Below are positions 23,390 to 35,462 of a stretch of DNA of 64,000 nucleotides, in pieces. This stretch comes from Sorex araneus (taxonomy: Eukaryota > Chordata > Mammalia > Eulipotyphla > Soricidae): assembly GCF_027595985.1 (NCBI RefSeq), contig NC_073303.1, positions 24,127,084 to 24,191,083 of the forward strand. Reading direction: 5' to 3'. A program made the translations under genes and the position numbers. The number at the start of each line of letters is the position of its first letter. Within the stretch, counting starts at the first letter, position 1. The notes under the pieces are model-generated. The model was given only the letters and a program-made list of their open reading frames with translations, was not told the DNA's origin and made no database searches.

Positions 23390-23955
23390 GACCCCTCCTC
23401 TTCTAGCACCTTTTGTATTTTCCCAGGGGGGTCTCCTGAGGGAATTTTTCCATGGCTGATTGAAATTGGGAGAAGAGCAAAAAGGATAATAAGATAAGGG
23501 AGGGATCATCAAAATTTAAACTGCCTTACTACCTTTAAAAGTTCTGATGAGGAAATGTAATGTAAAAGGGGATACCTAGATGACCCTTGAATCCAGAATA
23601 CAGAGGAAAGAAGGACATTAAAGGAAAGAAATTGAGAAGTGAAGGAAGAATATGAGAAGGGGAAGTAATAGGGGAGCAGGTGTCAGGCCTCAATACATCA
23701 ACAATGTGGGGGAGTGAAATATCTATACCCAAATCACAGACGCAACAGCACTGAAAGCAAGAGACCCAAACTACAACCACCAGACTTTAAAATGTGCCTG
23801 CTAGAGGAACAAGAGTGAACTTGGGAATACTGGTGGGGGAAAGTTGCCACTGGTGGAGGGAAATTGACACCTGTGGTGGGTTTGATTTCAGACATTATAA
23901 GTCTAAAAATCAACCATCAATAACTTTGTAAATCACGGTTCTTTGATTAAATAAA
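23390..23955 (+). mobile_element. L1 3' end, variant subfamily
   Basis: AAAGTTGCCACTGGTGGAGG, ATTGACACCTGTGGTGGG, AACTTTGTAAATCACGGTTC, GATTAAATAAAT: same layout as the main L1 end with many changes. The left limit is uncertain. Confidence 0.55.
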
Positions 23956-25315
23956 TTTTTAAAAATTCAACAATTGAAGCACATGCACATAATAGTTGTG
24001 ACTATTACTCAAGAGTCATACAAACCTAAAAGGAATTACCTACCTAAAGGAATGGCTTATAATTCACTAGGTATATTAAAATAATATTTAACTTTAAAAA
24101 AGAAAATAGATTTATTTGGAAATAATGCACGCTCTCTCTCTCTCTCTCTCTTTCACTCTCTCTCTCTCTCCCCCCCCTCCCTCCCTCTCTCACACACACT
24201 CATACACATTGTCTTTGTAACTATCTATAGAATTTCCCTCCAAAAAAAAGTTGGCTGGACTATTAAACTCTCCTTTCCTCCATTTATTATTGCTGTTGGT
24301 TTTGAGGTGTCAGGAATCAAAGCAAGTGTTCAGAGCTGCGTTCCCACTCATGCTTCACTGACTGTTTAGGGGAATCTCAAATCTCAGAGTTCGCCTAAGT
24401 TTCTTTTCAGTGGTAGGAAGTTGAGATGGCTGAATTCCCAAGCATCTTATTCTATGTGAACATTCTCAGCCTCGACTCAAATCTTTTGCTCTGCCAACTG
24501 GTGTGATAAAATTTGTGAGAACAGGTTTTCCTTGCAAGGTAGGTGATGCATCAGAATCCATTTCTGGCTGAAAAATCAGTGAAACAGAATTTAAAGAACA
24601 CTTAGAGAACATTGTAAGGGACTAGAAATGAATTTGTTTTAGGAATTTAATGACTGTTCAAGTGAATATGAATTTTCTTTAAGCTTTTTTTTTTCAAAGT
24701 ATTTTCTCCCATCATAGCCCTCACACTTAGCTTCCATCCAGCTAAATTAGCCAGAACTAGCTAAGTCACAGCTATATCTGTGAATTATGAGTTTTGCCTA
24801 TTCAACACAATCAGCACGTGACCTGGGATTTCTTTTCCAACAAAGAAACTCCACAATGATAGTTTTGACATGAGATTTTACTAAATTTTCCTAGGAGAGA
24901 ATTATTGCATGTATATAATAAATTAATTGATTCAATATCTCAGCAAACAAGTGTGAAGTTAGTTTCTATTACAGCCTCCCTCCTTAATAAGAAATTTTAC
25001 CTGGCCATTAATATCCAACGGAGCAGTCAAGGGGACTCTCAGTCATTGAGAAGCTGGATTCTACCCCACTTTACTCTTCCTAGTTATGAAAGGTCCATAA
25101 CTGTCCAACATGTGCTTGGTGGACAATTCAAGCAAGACTCACTTCAAGATCATCAATTTATAGACTCACAAAATGCTTTGCTGGCATGTCATTAAACGCT
25201 AAAAAGAGATCTTTGTTATGGATGTTATTGTCATTTTGATGATAAAAATTCAGAATTTTGACTTAATGAAATTAAGTTGGAAAAAAATTAGATTGAAACC
25301 CATGTTTTCCACTTT
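23956..25315. other. Single-copy DNA
   Basis: Holds one CT/CA microsatellite (24131-24205). The ORF at 24905-25195 has no recognisable domain. Confidence 0.5.
24131..24205. repeat. (TC)n-(C)n-(CA)n microsatellite
   Basis: CTCTCTCT runs, a C8 run, CCCTCCCTC and CACACACA in succession. Confidence 0.9.
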
Positions 25316-25487
25316 TTTGTTTGTTTTTTGGGGTCACACTTGGCAGTGTCTAGAGCTTACTCCTGGCTCTGCACTCAGGGATTATTTCTGGCAGTGCTCA
25401 GGGAGCCATATGTGGTGCTGGGGATTGAATTTACGTCAGCCACATGCAATGCAAGAACCCTACCCACTGTACTATTACTCTAAACTC
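25316..25487 (-). mobile_element. SINE family A, old
   Basis: TTTTTTGGGGTCACACTTGG, CTCCTGGCTCTGCACTCAGG, GTGCTGGGGATTGAATTTAC; the end is degraded to CTATTACTCTAAACTCC. Confidence 0.75.
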
Positions 25488-25529
25488 CTTTTTAACTCTT
25501 GACAATTCAGTAAGTTCACCAAATTCTCA

Positions 25530-25672
25530 CCAGACCAGCAGTATCAACATCAACTGGGAGTTTGTTAGAAATGCAAAGTCTTAGATGCTTCTAAGGTCTA
25601 ATAAATTTGCATGTCATTCATATTCTAGGTATTTTTTGTGTTAAAGTATTAGAAACACTACTCTGTCTCTGG
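25530..25672 (+). mobile_element. MER5A-type hAT DNA transposon remnant
   Basis: CCAGCAGTATCAACATCAAC, TGGGAGTTTGTTAGAAATGC, AAAGTCTTAG, TTAAAGTATTAGAAACACTA matches the start, middle and end of MER5A as I know it. Non-autonomous and ancient. Confidence 0.7.
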
Positions 25673-25881
25673 CCAAGGAGAAGTTCAGTTGAGGTTTCAA
25701 ATGCAGAATGACCTAATGAGATGGATGTGTCCCTAGGAAGGAATTATGGCAAGCTCATTGTAATTTTGTGTTATTAATTTGCAGCTAATTCTAAAAGTTA
25801 AACCCCTGCAGTTCTTCCAAGTTTAGTGAAATAATATCTCAATCTCATTGGGTCAGATTGACCTCTTCTCCAAAGCTTCAT

Positions 25882-25887
25882 TGTGTG

Positions 25888-25934
<47 letters not shown>
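25882..25934. repeat. (GT)n microsatellite
   Basis: About 24 GT units with one GCAT interruption near the left end. Confidence 0.95.
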
Positions 25935-25936
<2 letters not shown>

Positions 25937-26330
25937 GGAGGATGGAGAGGGACAACACAGAGGAAGTTGAGAGAAGAGTGAAGCAGGAAGGAGCTTTGTT
26001 TCATGTGACTCTTTTTCAAAATTCCTAATGAAAACAAGCTCCTTGTTCCTATTAATACTGGAGTCCTAGCTGCATTTTGAGAAAGCCCATTTAGATTTTA
26101 AAAACAATGAATTGGATTATTCATAGAAAAGCAGATAATTGATCATTTTAAGAGATGAGGGAAGATTTGGGAAGGAGAGGACTCTAAACGTTCCAAGGGA
26201 AACGGAGAAAAGTTGCTCCTGATTTAGTTTCCTGCTCACTAGGAAGAATTTTCTACATGAGAGAGCTGAAATGGCTAGTCATGGTCTGTCTTTATTATGT
26301 TGTTATTCAAATAAAAATGTTTCTCAGTAG

Positions 26331-26489
26331 GGCAAGAGTAGTAGTATAGTGGTCAGGGTACTTGTCTTGCATATGGACAAATCTATTCAATCCTCAGCAT
26401 CATATATGGTTCCCTGAGCCCTGACGAAAATAATCCCTGAGTGCAGAGCCAGGAGCATCATCAGGTGTGTCTCCCAGCAAAACAGCAAT
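26331..26489 (+). mobile_element. SINE family A, old (left of a tandem pair)
   Basis: GGGCAAGAGTAGTAGTATAG, TACTTGTCTTGCATATGG, CCCTGAGTGCAGAGCCAGGA, GGTGTGTCTCCCAGC. Many changes, same orientation as the next copy. Confidence 0.65.
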
Positions 26490-26492
26490 GTT

Positions 26493-26670
26493 TCAGGGAC
26501 AGAAGAGAAGGTACAGGGGATAAGGCATTTGTCTTGCATGTGGTCTACCCCAGTTTGATTTCCACTACCTCCTATGGTCCCCCAGCACTGCCAGTAATGA
26601 TCCCTGATTACAGAGCCAGGAGTAAGTCCTGAACATAGCTGGGTGTGGCCCCCAAATCTAAACAAACCAA
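26493..26670 (+). mobile_element. SINE family A, old (right of a tandem pair)
   Basis: CAGGGACAGAAGAGAAGGTA, CTTGTCTTGCATGTGG, CCCAGTTTGATTTCCAC, ACAGAGCCAGGAGTAAGTCC, GGGTGTGGCCCCC. It inserted next to or into the tail of the previous copy. Confidence 0.7.
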
Positions 26671-27394
26671 ACAAGCAACGACAAAAACACATTTCTAGTT
26701 TTTATTTTTTTTAAAACCTCCTATCCTTCTCAGTTACCTATGGGAGTTCTCAGTAAATCAAATCGCATGATTATAGGGATGGTAACTGTTAATTTACACA
26801 AAATGTATTCAATATTTCTGCCACTCTCTCAAATGCCAGGAGTTTTATTAACCAGTGTTTCTGTTTAAAGAATACATGTTTATATTTTAGAAACCTCTGG
26901 AGGTTGATTAAAAGTCACAGGTCTTAGTTGATTTCAATCCTTAAACATAACATTATTTGGTTTTGGTGCTAGTTCTCAGAAATTCAAACTATGATAATAA
27001 CATTCCTTTTTTCTAGCTACTGTCTTGAATACCAAGAGCCAAAGTGAAACATGGCCTACTGCACAGTCTCTTTCTGCACGGGTTATCACACCTTGGATTT
27101 GAGGCATGATTTCAGCTGCTTAGATAACTCTTGGTTGTTAGAAGACCAGTGTGTAGTAATTCTTAGTGTCTTCTTTTTCATGCTGCAGATGTTTAATTTG
27201 ATCAGTTGTAAATGAATGACCATTGTGCATATTTTTCTATTCTAGAGAATATTTATTACCTCTAAGCAGTCTATCTGGATTATAGTCCATCTTGGCCTTT
27301 AAATGCAAATCTAATATGTCACTTGTTCAAAACTCATTTCATTTCTTGGATTCTCCACTACGAATTAATATTTTTCATGGGGGAGGGCAGTGCA
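26671..27394. other. Single-copy DNA
   Basis: No exon or repeat recognised. Confidence 0.5.
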
Positions 27395-27566
27395 GGGGTC
27401 CTCCTAGTGGTGCCCAGGCTTACTCATGACTGTGCTCAAGAATCACTCGTAGCAGTGCTCAAAGGATCATATGGGTTACTGGGGATCAAACTTAGGTTAT
27501 AGGAGTTATTGCACATTGTTGATTTACAAGGCAAGTACCTTAAATATTGAGCTACCTCTCCAACCT
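27395..27566 (-). mobile_element. SINE family A, very old
   Basis: CAGTGCTCAAAGGATCATAT, GGGTTACTGGGGATCAAAC, ending AGCTACCTCTCCAACC. A 20-bp insertion lies in the head. Confidence 0.55.
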
Positions 27567-28589
27567 TTGTCAGTTATGAATTTCTACGAATTCCAAAATC
27601 TGGGTTGATCTGAAGATTAACTCTCTTCTCTGGTTTTTGATTTTCAGTTCTTGTTCTGGACCAGTGTATCCACTCCCTCCCCAGTGAAGATTATTATTTT
27701 TTTTAGCAAATCTCTAGTTTAAATAGCACCTGAACTTCAACAAAAAGACATACTTAATGCAATGAGCTTATTATTAATTAATATGGAAAAACTGGTGGCT
27801 ATTAAATAAGGAACTCGATTGAGTTGGTCTGTATTTTAGAATGACTATACTCAGAGAATTGAGGATAGACCACAAAATACTACGGAAACAGGTTTCAGCC
27901 TCAGAAGAAATGATAATGTTTTTTCACTCAAGCTACAATGCTAACTAGATTTAAATTTACTAGTCCACAAGAAGCTTATAGGACCAGCTAAATGAAGCAC
28001 AAAAGAACAGTATTTTGAAAATTTTAGGTCATACTTACATACACATCTAAGCATGCAAATATTATCTATGGAAACTAGGGATCCATTAAGGAATCTTATG
28101 ATGAAGACTTGGTGGGATATAAAAAAAAAAGGTAGACTAGCTTATTATTTCCTACACGTTCTCCTTTGCATGATGTTCACTGGGGTGCTAGAGAAATTAG
28201 AATATTTAAAACAGCCTCAGTCACCTTGCTGGCATGTGGTGTTGAAGTCTGTCTGGGAACTCAGCTTAGCTGGGCTATCAGCTTTGGTACTCCTCTGTAT
28301 TATATGTACATGTACAAGTATATGTATATGTACATGTACATGTATATGTATATGTATACTCCTCTTCATGTGTGTCCTCTGGCTTTGTAGCAGTATAGTT
28401 TGTATTCCAGTGAGTGTTCTAGGAGCATAAAGGCAACAGAAATTATGATATTTGCCTTTGAGGTGATGAAATAGTACTGACACATTCTATTTTTCAGTAA
28501 AGGACACTGGACCAACCTAGAACCAAAAGTGAAGGATATGATTTTAGGAGACATCTCTTTTATTTATTTAATCTTATTTTCATGTTAAG
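27567..28589. other. Single-copy DNA
   Basis: Contains one ATGTAC/ATGTAT simple repeat (28297-28362). No gene recognised. Confidence 0.5.
28297..28362. repeat. (ATGTAC/ATGTAT)n repeat
   Basis: TATGTACATGTACAAGTATA and further TATGTA hexamers. It is self-complementary in part, so it can fold on itself. Confidence 0.85.
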
Positions 28590-28760
28590 CACCATTATTT
28601 GAAATACTGTTAGTGGTAGAGTTTCATGCATAACACAGCCCAGCACCACAGAATGTCCACTTCCTTCCACCACTGTCCTAGGTCTCTCTCATTCTCTCTC
28701 TACCCCCATTCCTTCTTTTGGTGAGCTTCCAACTAAAGCCCAGGACTCAGTTTCTCTCAC
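28590..28760 (-). mobile_element. Old L1 3'UTR fragment
   Basis: AATACTGTTAGTGGTAGAGT, TTCATGCATAACACAGCCCA, CACCACTGTCC resembles 46890-47035, where the pattern recurs. Confidence 0.5.
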
Positions 28761-28979
28761 CTTTGGGTATTTCTCATACCCCAGCTTTGTTTCTTTGAGA
28801 AACAAATGGAAGTGCGCATTACGAAGCTTTGCATCTTTAAAGGCAAGAACATCGACACAAGTTGCCGTGGGAGGAAAGATGCTCTGCTAGACACCACAAA
28901 AGCCTAATCTGTCCCATGGTCATTTCAAAATCCTCTTGCATGACACTTGAGCTTTAAAATAGCAGCAAATCTCCTTCCT

Positions 28980-29755
28980 CCCACCCCGATGGGACTCTGA
29001 GATGACGCCCACATATGGCCACCGTCTACTTAAGCTCCCACACACCACGATCCAGAGACACACAAATGAATCTCGGAATCAAGCAACTTGCTGCAGGGAT
29101 GGCTCTGGACTTTGCAATAGGCCATTTTCACCAGGCCTATTGCAGACGGGCAGGTACCATCCCTCCACCTGCCCCCTGGGAATCCTGGTAGCTCCATCTT
29201 CTAGAACTCTGCGAAAGCTTCCAGGTATGGAGTGGCAGTGGCAGCAAAGGCCAGGTGTCAAGGGACAGGGGAGGAGTCGGCCTTTGTCCTTCCCCCAGCC
29301 CCAATGGGAACTCTGAGATGATGCCTATCTACAGCCACCGTCTACTTAAGCGCCATGATCTCGAGACACTTCAGACCATAATTATTAAAATTTTAGAATT
29401 CCTAAAGTGCGTGGCTGCTCTTGCAGCTGTGTGATGTTATATTGTATCCATAACAAGCAATACAAAACACATTGTCTAGCATTGCCTTTTCGGCAGGTAT
29501 GAGTGGTGGTGGGACTGATCTCGAAATACCAAAGGTAACCAAAGTAGAAAAAGAGAGTATTGTGCAAATTTTCTGCCATACAGGCAGGGGTAGTTGTGGA
29601 ATGGGTGGTGGTGGGGATACTGGGGATTTTAGTGGTGGAAAACATGCAATGGTGAAGGGATGGGTGTTTGATGATTGTATGATCGAAGTCCAAACATGAA
29701 AGCTTTGTTACTATACCTCACAGTGAATCAATGAAAAGGGGGAAAAATAAAATTA
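28980..29755 (+). mobile_element. Shrew L1 3'UTR with an internal duplication
   Basis: CATGCAATGGTGAAGGGATG, GTGTTTGATGATTGTATGAT, AAGCTTTGTTACTATACC, AGTGAATCAATGAAA is the L1 terminus. Upstream, ATGGGACTCTGAGATGACGC (28988) recurs as ATGGGAACTCTGAGATGATG (29303), giving a direct repeat of period about 315 bp that includes CCACCGTCTACTTAAG. The left limit is uncertain. Confidence 0.65.
29113..29144. repeat. 11-bp inverted repeat (hairpin)
   Basis: TGCAATAGGCC (29113-29123) and GGCCTATTGCA (29134-29144), perfect arms with a 10-base loop, inside the L1 3'UTR-like region. Confidence 0.9.
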
Positions 29756-29759
29756 AAAA

Positions 29760-31925
29760 AAAATTTTAAAGGAAAAAAAAAAACTAAAATAGCAGCAAAA
29801 ATTTTGACATTGCTTAAAAAAAATTAAGAGTGGATTACCTGAGATTTGGAGAGTCTGCCTGTATTTCATTCTTATTTTATGCAATTACACCCTTGTTCTA
29901 TGGGTTCAAAGCAATCTTACCAGAGTATACAGTGGAGAAAAATTCAGAGTTCATTTTCATTACCTGGTTGAAAAGTTAGTTGATTCTATCAATAATGGGG
30001 CACTCCAATAATTATTATTCTATTGCAACACTCGTTCATACCCCACTGCTAACACTCGACTAATATAGCTGACTGCAAAGGAAGAGAAAAGCAATTTCTT
30101 GCATTTTTGCATTTGCTCCCATGTCTTGACTGCTTTGATATATGCTTGAAATGAGAATCCCCTTAGGATACCTATTCACATACTTCTGAGAATTCTCTGT
30201 GGTCTAAACCCATCAAGAACATAACGGGAGAAAACTAAGAAACTATTGCTTCACTTGATACATACTCTAATGGTTGATAGAGCTGGACTAGATGACCATC
30301 TGGGGAAATAAATCATAGTGCCTGATCAAATTTAAATTGGAGTGTACCTGAAGAGGAGGGGTATATTTAGAGAAAAAGCCAGAATTTTGAGATTCATCCA
30401 GACATCAATGATCTTGTTGGCAACTTAGTATAGGACCAAAAGCTTTCTTGAATGACCTAACCTAGGCAGAGAGAACCTTTAAAAAGTTCCTTATTTGCAA
30501 AAAAAAAAAAAAAAAACCTACTGAACTCTGTGTAAAATAATCTGAGATTTAATCGTAGAAGTAGTAATGTGATATTTCTATTGGAAAATTACAAAATATA
30601 TTGTTTTGTAAAATAAAAGTTAAAAAATTATGCAAGACTCTTGTGGCCAGCATTCATCTGAAATAGGGAAATATTCTGTCTCTATCTTTCTGGATAAGAT
30701 TTACTTCTCCTGAAGATTTGTGACAAAGATGAAGTTTGGTCCCTTGACCTTTCCAGCTTGAAGTGTGTGACATAAGCTTTCTATGGGATTTGAATAGTTA
30801 CCCCCGGGGGTCCTAACTCACCCAGGATCAGCAAACACAGAGTTGTCACTCAGCAATTGTTGAACGGAAAATTGCATAAATGCAACAGACACGACAGATT
30901 AATTGGATTTTCCAAGTTTCCCCGGCTGCCCCCAGCAAATATTGTACACATTTACCTACGATTGCCATTGCCTTTCAGGGCCCAGGAGACTATAGGCTGC
31001 TCCAGTTCCAAGGCATTTTAGACCAAAAGCTTAGCAAATATTTCCTACATCAAAACTGCACAGGCTGTGTTTATTCAGTCTACTACTTTGGAACAGTTGC
31101 TTTCCATAGCAAGACACTCAGCAGTTGCAAGGAAGAAATAGGGCTCAAGTGGAAAATATTTGTAAAGGGAACAAAAGCAAATGCTGTGTTTGCCAATGAC
31201 ATCTTGGAGAACCAGTGGGTATTAAAAGAGGGAAAACAAAGAGGCCTGATATTATAATATGCCATTCTTTCAAGCACACACACAGACAAAACCAAAATAT
31301 CGCAAGTTTCTTTCAGGAGGAATATGCCTTGCAGAAATAATTACTCTATACTTATTGCTGCTGGAGTTGTGGCCCAACAGGGGAATATAAGCAACACAGC
31401 AATGAAGTGAAGCTGTGAGGGGGGGACCAAGAGGCATTGAGCAATTTACAAAGGACCCGGTTTGTTCTACCTGGAAAGAGGCGTGTATATTTTAAAATAT
31501 CACATTTAATTAACACTGGAAGAGAGGAACCTAATGGCTCACACTGGTGATTCTAGGCAGCTTTTGTATGAAACAGATGAAGAGGAAAAAACCTGATTAG
31601 GCGCTGGCCTTAAGCACAGTTTTCTTGGATTTCCTTTCTTCTCTTTACCATATAATAACAGGACTGAAAATTAGTTCTGACAGCTAATCCGAGTGAGTGG
31701 TTCTTTCTTTTCCTGGAGTGGTTAACAAGTACTGTGCATGGTGCCAACACATCATACTGCTGAACGGATGTAAAAAGGAAAGAACTGATTATTTATTTTA
31801 TTGTAGCGTTTGTGCCTCTCTGGTTTAGTCACTGAGGTCTTGTGGTACTGGGTTCTGTTACGTGCCTGGGGCTCGTCTGGAGACAGCAGATCTAGCTCTG
31901 ATAATATGATAGTTATTCCTCCTTT
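29760..31925. other. Largest repeat-free stretch, possible regulatory DNA
   Basis: No SINE, L1 or LTR is recognised over about 2.1 kb. Around 30840-30900 binding-site-like words cluster: CAGCAATTGTTGAAC, ATTGCATAA (C/EBP-like), ATAAATGCAAC and TTAATTGG. The 125-residue ORF at 30880-31257 shows no domain and no splice-site frame. Enhancer function is only inferred from repeat absence. Confidence 0.35.
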
Positions 31926-31936
31926 TTCCTTAGTGC

Positions 31937-32110
31937 CTTTTTTTTTCTTTTTTGGGTCACACCTGGTGATGCACAGGCGTTATTCCTGGCTCTGCACTCA
32001 GGAATTACTCCTGGAGGTGCCCAGGGGACCATATGGGATGCTGGGAATTGAACCCGGGTCAGCCATGTGCAAGGCAAACGCCCTACCCGCTGTGATATTG
32101 CTCCAGCCCC
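31937..32110 (-). mobile_element. SINE family A
   Basis: TTTTTCTTTTTTGGGTCACA to GATATTGCTCCAGCCCC. Target-site duplication TTCCTTAGTGC at 31926-31936 and 32111-32121, perfect. Confidence 0.92.
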
Positions 32111-32346
32111 TTCCTTAGTGCTTTTATCCCCCAGTACTTCCCATTTCTCTAAGATGACCCCTCCTCTCTCCCCTCCTCACCCCCCGTCATTACTTCTACT
32201 TCTGAAAGTGTATTGGAAAACCATAGTCTATAAAGAGAGTGCAGAACTAAGACTGTAAAGTAACTTAGAGACAAAAAATAAAATCATACTAGGCTCTTTA
32301 GGAGAGGGGCCAGGATAAGTATTTGTGTATTGGGGTGGGAGGAAGG

Positions 32347-32500
32347 ACTACACCTGGATGTGTTCAGGGCTAATTTCTGAGTCTGTGCTTAAGATTCACT
32401 CCTGGTGGTGCTTGGGGAACCACTTGTGGTGCCAGGGAGAAAACCTGGGTCAGTCCTATGCAAAGTAAGTCCTTTATCTATGGTATGTCTTACCGGTCCC
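32347..32500 (-). mobile_element. SINE family A, old
   Basis: TTCACTCCTGGTGGTGCTTG, GGGAACCACTTGTGGTGCCA, AACCTGGGTCAGTCCTATGC; the head end is ACCGGTCCC. Confidence 0.6.
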
Positions 32501-32559
32501 ATTCTTCTGGGTATCTTTGATAAATGTAGTCTTTTTATATTATCTTTTAATGTTTGACT

Positions 32560-33240
32560 TCCTTCACTTAAATTAATATTTCCTAGGCTCATCTATTTTA
32601 CAGCATGTATCAATCCTTGATTTATTCTGTAGGTGAATAAGAGATAGACCATATTTTGTTTATCTGCTTCTCAGTTGACAGACATTTGGGTTATTCCTAC
32701 CTTTTCAATGTTGTAATAGTGTTGCTAGAAATATTTATGCACAAGTTTTTGTTTGAACATTTATTTCACTTACTTCCTTTGAGCATATTGCTCTTTCTTG
32801 GACTAGAATTGTCAAGTCAAATAACAAACCTACTTAATTTATTAAGGAGCTGCCAAACTTTCTTCTGCAGAGGATCTGCCTTTGTATACTCTGTACACTT
32901 TGTATACTCTGCTTTTGTATACTCAGCAGAGGTGAGAGTTACAAGTTTTCCACATCCTCACTAATACTTGCAATTTTCTCTAGTTTTGTTATCCAAGTGG
33001 ATATACAGTGGTACACATTGTGGTTTTCACTTGTGTTTCACTAATGACAAACAAGGTTGAGCATGTTTATCATGTGCTTGTAGCCACTTGTATTTCTCCT
33101 TTGGAGTAACAGCCATTCAAGTCTTCTGCCCACTTTTGTGTTGTGGTGTTTTGTCCATTTAGTTCTTGAGTTGAAGGAGTTCTTTATATTTGGCTCACAC
33201 TATGTGTTATTTACAAATATTTCCCTATTCAGTGAGTTGT
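32560..33240 (-). mobile_element. Old L1 ORF2/3'UTR fragment, antisense
   Basis: GACATTTGGGTTATTCCTAC, TTTTCCACATCCTCACTAAT, ATTGTGGTTTTCACTTGTGT, AGTTCTTGAGTTGAAGGAGT and TTCTTTATATTTGGCTC follow the well-known antisense L1 end region in order. A small TTGTATACTCTG tandem repeat sits at about 32883-32925. Confidence 0.8.
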
Positions 33241-33284
33241 GTATTTAATCTCTTTTTTAAATAATAGATATTTTTCTAAAGAAG

Positions 33285-33575
33285 TCATACAATGACCAAC
33301 ATGTACATAAAATGATTCTCAACATCAGTAAATCTGGAGGGAGATGCAAATCAAAACCACAAGATATCACCGTATAACTTATCTCTATTCAAAAAAGAGA
33401 AGAAATGACAAATACTGGCAAGGATTGGAGAAAAAGAAACCGACGTGAACTGTTGGTATATAATAATTTGGGGTAGCCACTATAAAAACCATATGGAAAT
33501 TTCTCAAAACATTACCAATGGAACTGCCATATGACCCATCAATCCTACTTCTCTGTGTTTTTCCTAAGAAAATGT
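33285..33575 (+). mobile_element. Old L1 ORF2 fragment, sense
   Basis: ATGATTCTCAACATCAGTAA, GCAAATCAAAACCACAAGAT, CAAATACTGGCAAGGATTGG, ACTGCCATATGACCCATCAA is the sense version of the same L1 region found antisense just to the left. Confidence 0.8.
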
Positions 33576-33589
33576 TTAAAATTTTAAAA

Positions 33590-33880
33590 ATAATTTTAAA
33601 ATCATTTTTATTGTATTTAATCTCAATTCCTCTTTCATTTTTTAACAAAATCATTGAGCTAATAAATTATTGCATCACATACACCACCAAAGTGCCAAGA
33701 TTGCCTCTGCTCCTAAGTGCCTTTGCACACCCACCACCTCCTGGATGGTTGTGTGTTTTCATTGACCATTGTCTAGTCCCTTGTTTAGTTTCTTTTTATC
33801 CCACAACAGTATGATTGTTCACTATTTGCCTTTCTACTCTTGATGTACTTCATTTGGCTTAACGTGCTATGAACATTTGG
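33590..33880 (-). mobile_element. Possible L1 3'UTR fragment
   Basis: CATTGAGCTAATAAATTATT, CACCACCAAAGTGCC, CCACCACCTCCTGG has the composition and layout of the older minus-strand L1 3'UTRs. Weak. Confidence 0.35.
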
Positions 33881-35462
33881 TTTTCATGTTTCCTCTACCC
33901 TTCTCTTCCCTTGCTGTGATGACTGAATGGGGTACACAGGCATGACTGTAGCACTTGCACATATTGCTGTGCTGCTCACCAGGTCTCACATATGATACTG
34001 TGGTGCTCACACTTTTGACAGCAATGCTACCTTAATTTTGATGCATGTCCTGCTATTTGCCAGGGGTCACACTCTACTTGTGGTGGTGTTATATCCTGGC
34101 TGTAGGGCTCACCAAGGGTCCGAGCCACGGAGTCTCTTGATTGACCTGCTTTTATTTTATTTTACAGTTTGGGCTCTCCCCTTGCTCAGGGTCCCTCCTG
34201 AGAATTCTTGGCCAACTGGAACCTGTGTTTCAATGTGAGTTGTCCTGCAGTGTCTGGAACTACCTGTGGTTACTCTGGCAGTTCTCGGGGGTTCTCAAGG
34301 TCACATCCAGATGTGCTCAGGGACCTCCAGGACTGCAGCATGGGATGCTTGGGGGATCACGTGGTGCTAGAGCTGTAACTGGAGTCTGCCACAGGCAAGG
34401 CGTGCAGCTTAAGCCCTCTACTATCTTTTTGCCCCAATGTCCTCTTTTTAAAGAGGAAATGCCAAATTTAGCCCTAAGATGCTTTGGTGGAAGGAACATC
34501 AAATAGAGTGGTAAAAACCAAAACAATTCCTAGCTGAAGCTGCCTCTTTCTTTGTCTTCTCTCTTTTCCCTATTCCCCCTACTACCCCCTCTGACCCAAA
34601 GGTAGCCCATGTTCCAAGGCCTTATTAAATAATGAATTCAACAATAAGTTTTGTGAACATATCATGGGTCATACAAAATACCATCACTGCATGTTTTTCC
34701 AACCTATAACAATATATGTATAATAGACCCTTTTCACCATAAGGAAACCAAGGTACCACTATTTTAAAGAAGGGTAGGTTTTTCAAACATCATTGGGATA
34801 CAAAGATCTCACAAACAACATTAGCATCCAAACCCAAATCTACATGACTAGAAAGCCAGAATTTTTCCTGTTCATCCTTGGGCTGTCCTAGAAATCGTGG
34901 TGCCTTTGCATGTGAACCTTTGGACCCTCCTGTCCATAAGAAATGGCTCAGGAGAGGGTGTAGACTCTGAGGTCAGCAGCAACTCCAACCAAAAGAGTTT
35001 TGTTTTAATCTCTTTTATCATTTGGGGTTCAGGTGTAGGGGTTTGCTTAGGAAAAAGTTAAAAGAGAATTCCAGTGCTTTAAAACATATTTGAAAACCAT
35101 TATAAATTCATGTTACTTCTTGGAAGAAAATCCTCCTAAAGCTCTTTTCTTCCTCTGGTTAGGTATTTCTTTTTATCTTTAATTAATGCAAAACCAGTTT
35201 GAGATGAAGAATTGCATTTGCAATGGGAGAGGTGTGCTGAAAGTAGACTATGGACCAAACATAATGGCCATTTATTACCTGCATTGAAAACCGTAACACC
35301 CAAAAAGAGGGAGAGTACAAGGGAATGTGCCTGACACAGAATCAGGGGGGTGATTGGGTAGATTTTTAGATTTTGAAGTTAGGAACTCTAAAATTCAGGT
35401 AACTACAGAGAAAACCAGGCAAAGATTGAATAAAAGAAAAATTATATCCACTCAGCAGAATA
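33881..35462. other. Mostly single-copy DNA
   Basis: At 34290-34432 a minus-strand remnant of SINE family A is likely (GATGTGCTCAGGGACC, GGATGCTTGGGGGATC, ACAGGCAAGGCGTGC). No exon recognised elsewhere. Confidence 0.45.

Noticed and set aside
30880-31257. 125-residue ORF as a gene
   Set aside because: No domain, no signal or membrane segment, no convincing splice sites, and the overlapping frame on the other strand is also open.
32883-32925. TTGTATACTCTG repeats as a regulatory array
   Set aside because: A short imperfect duplication inside an old L1; nothing else supports function.
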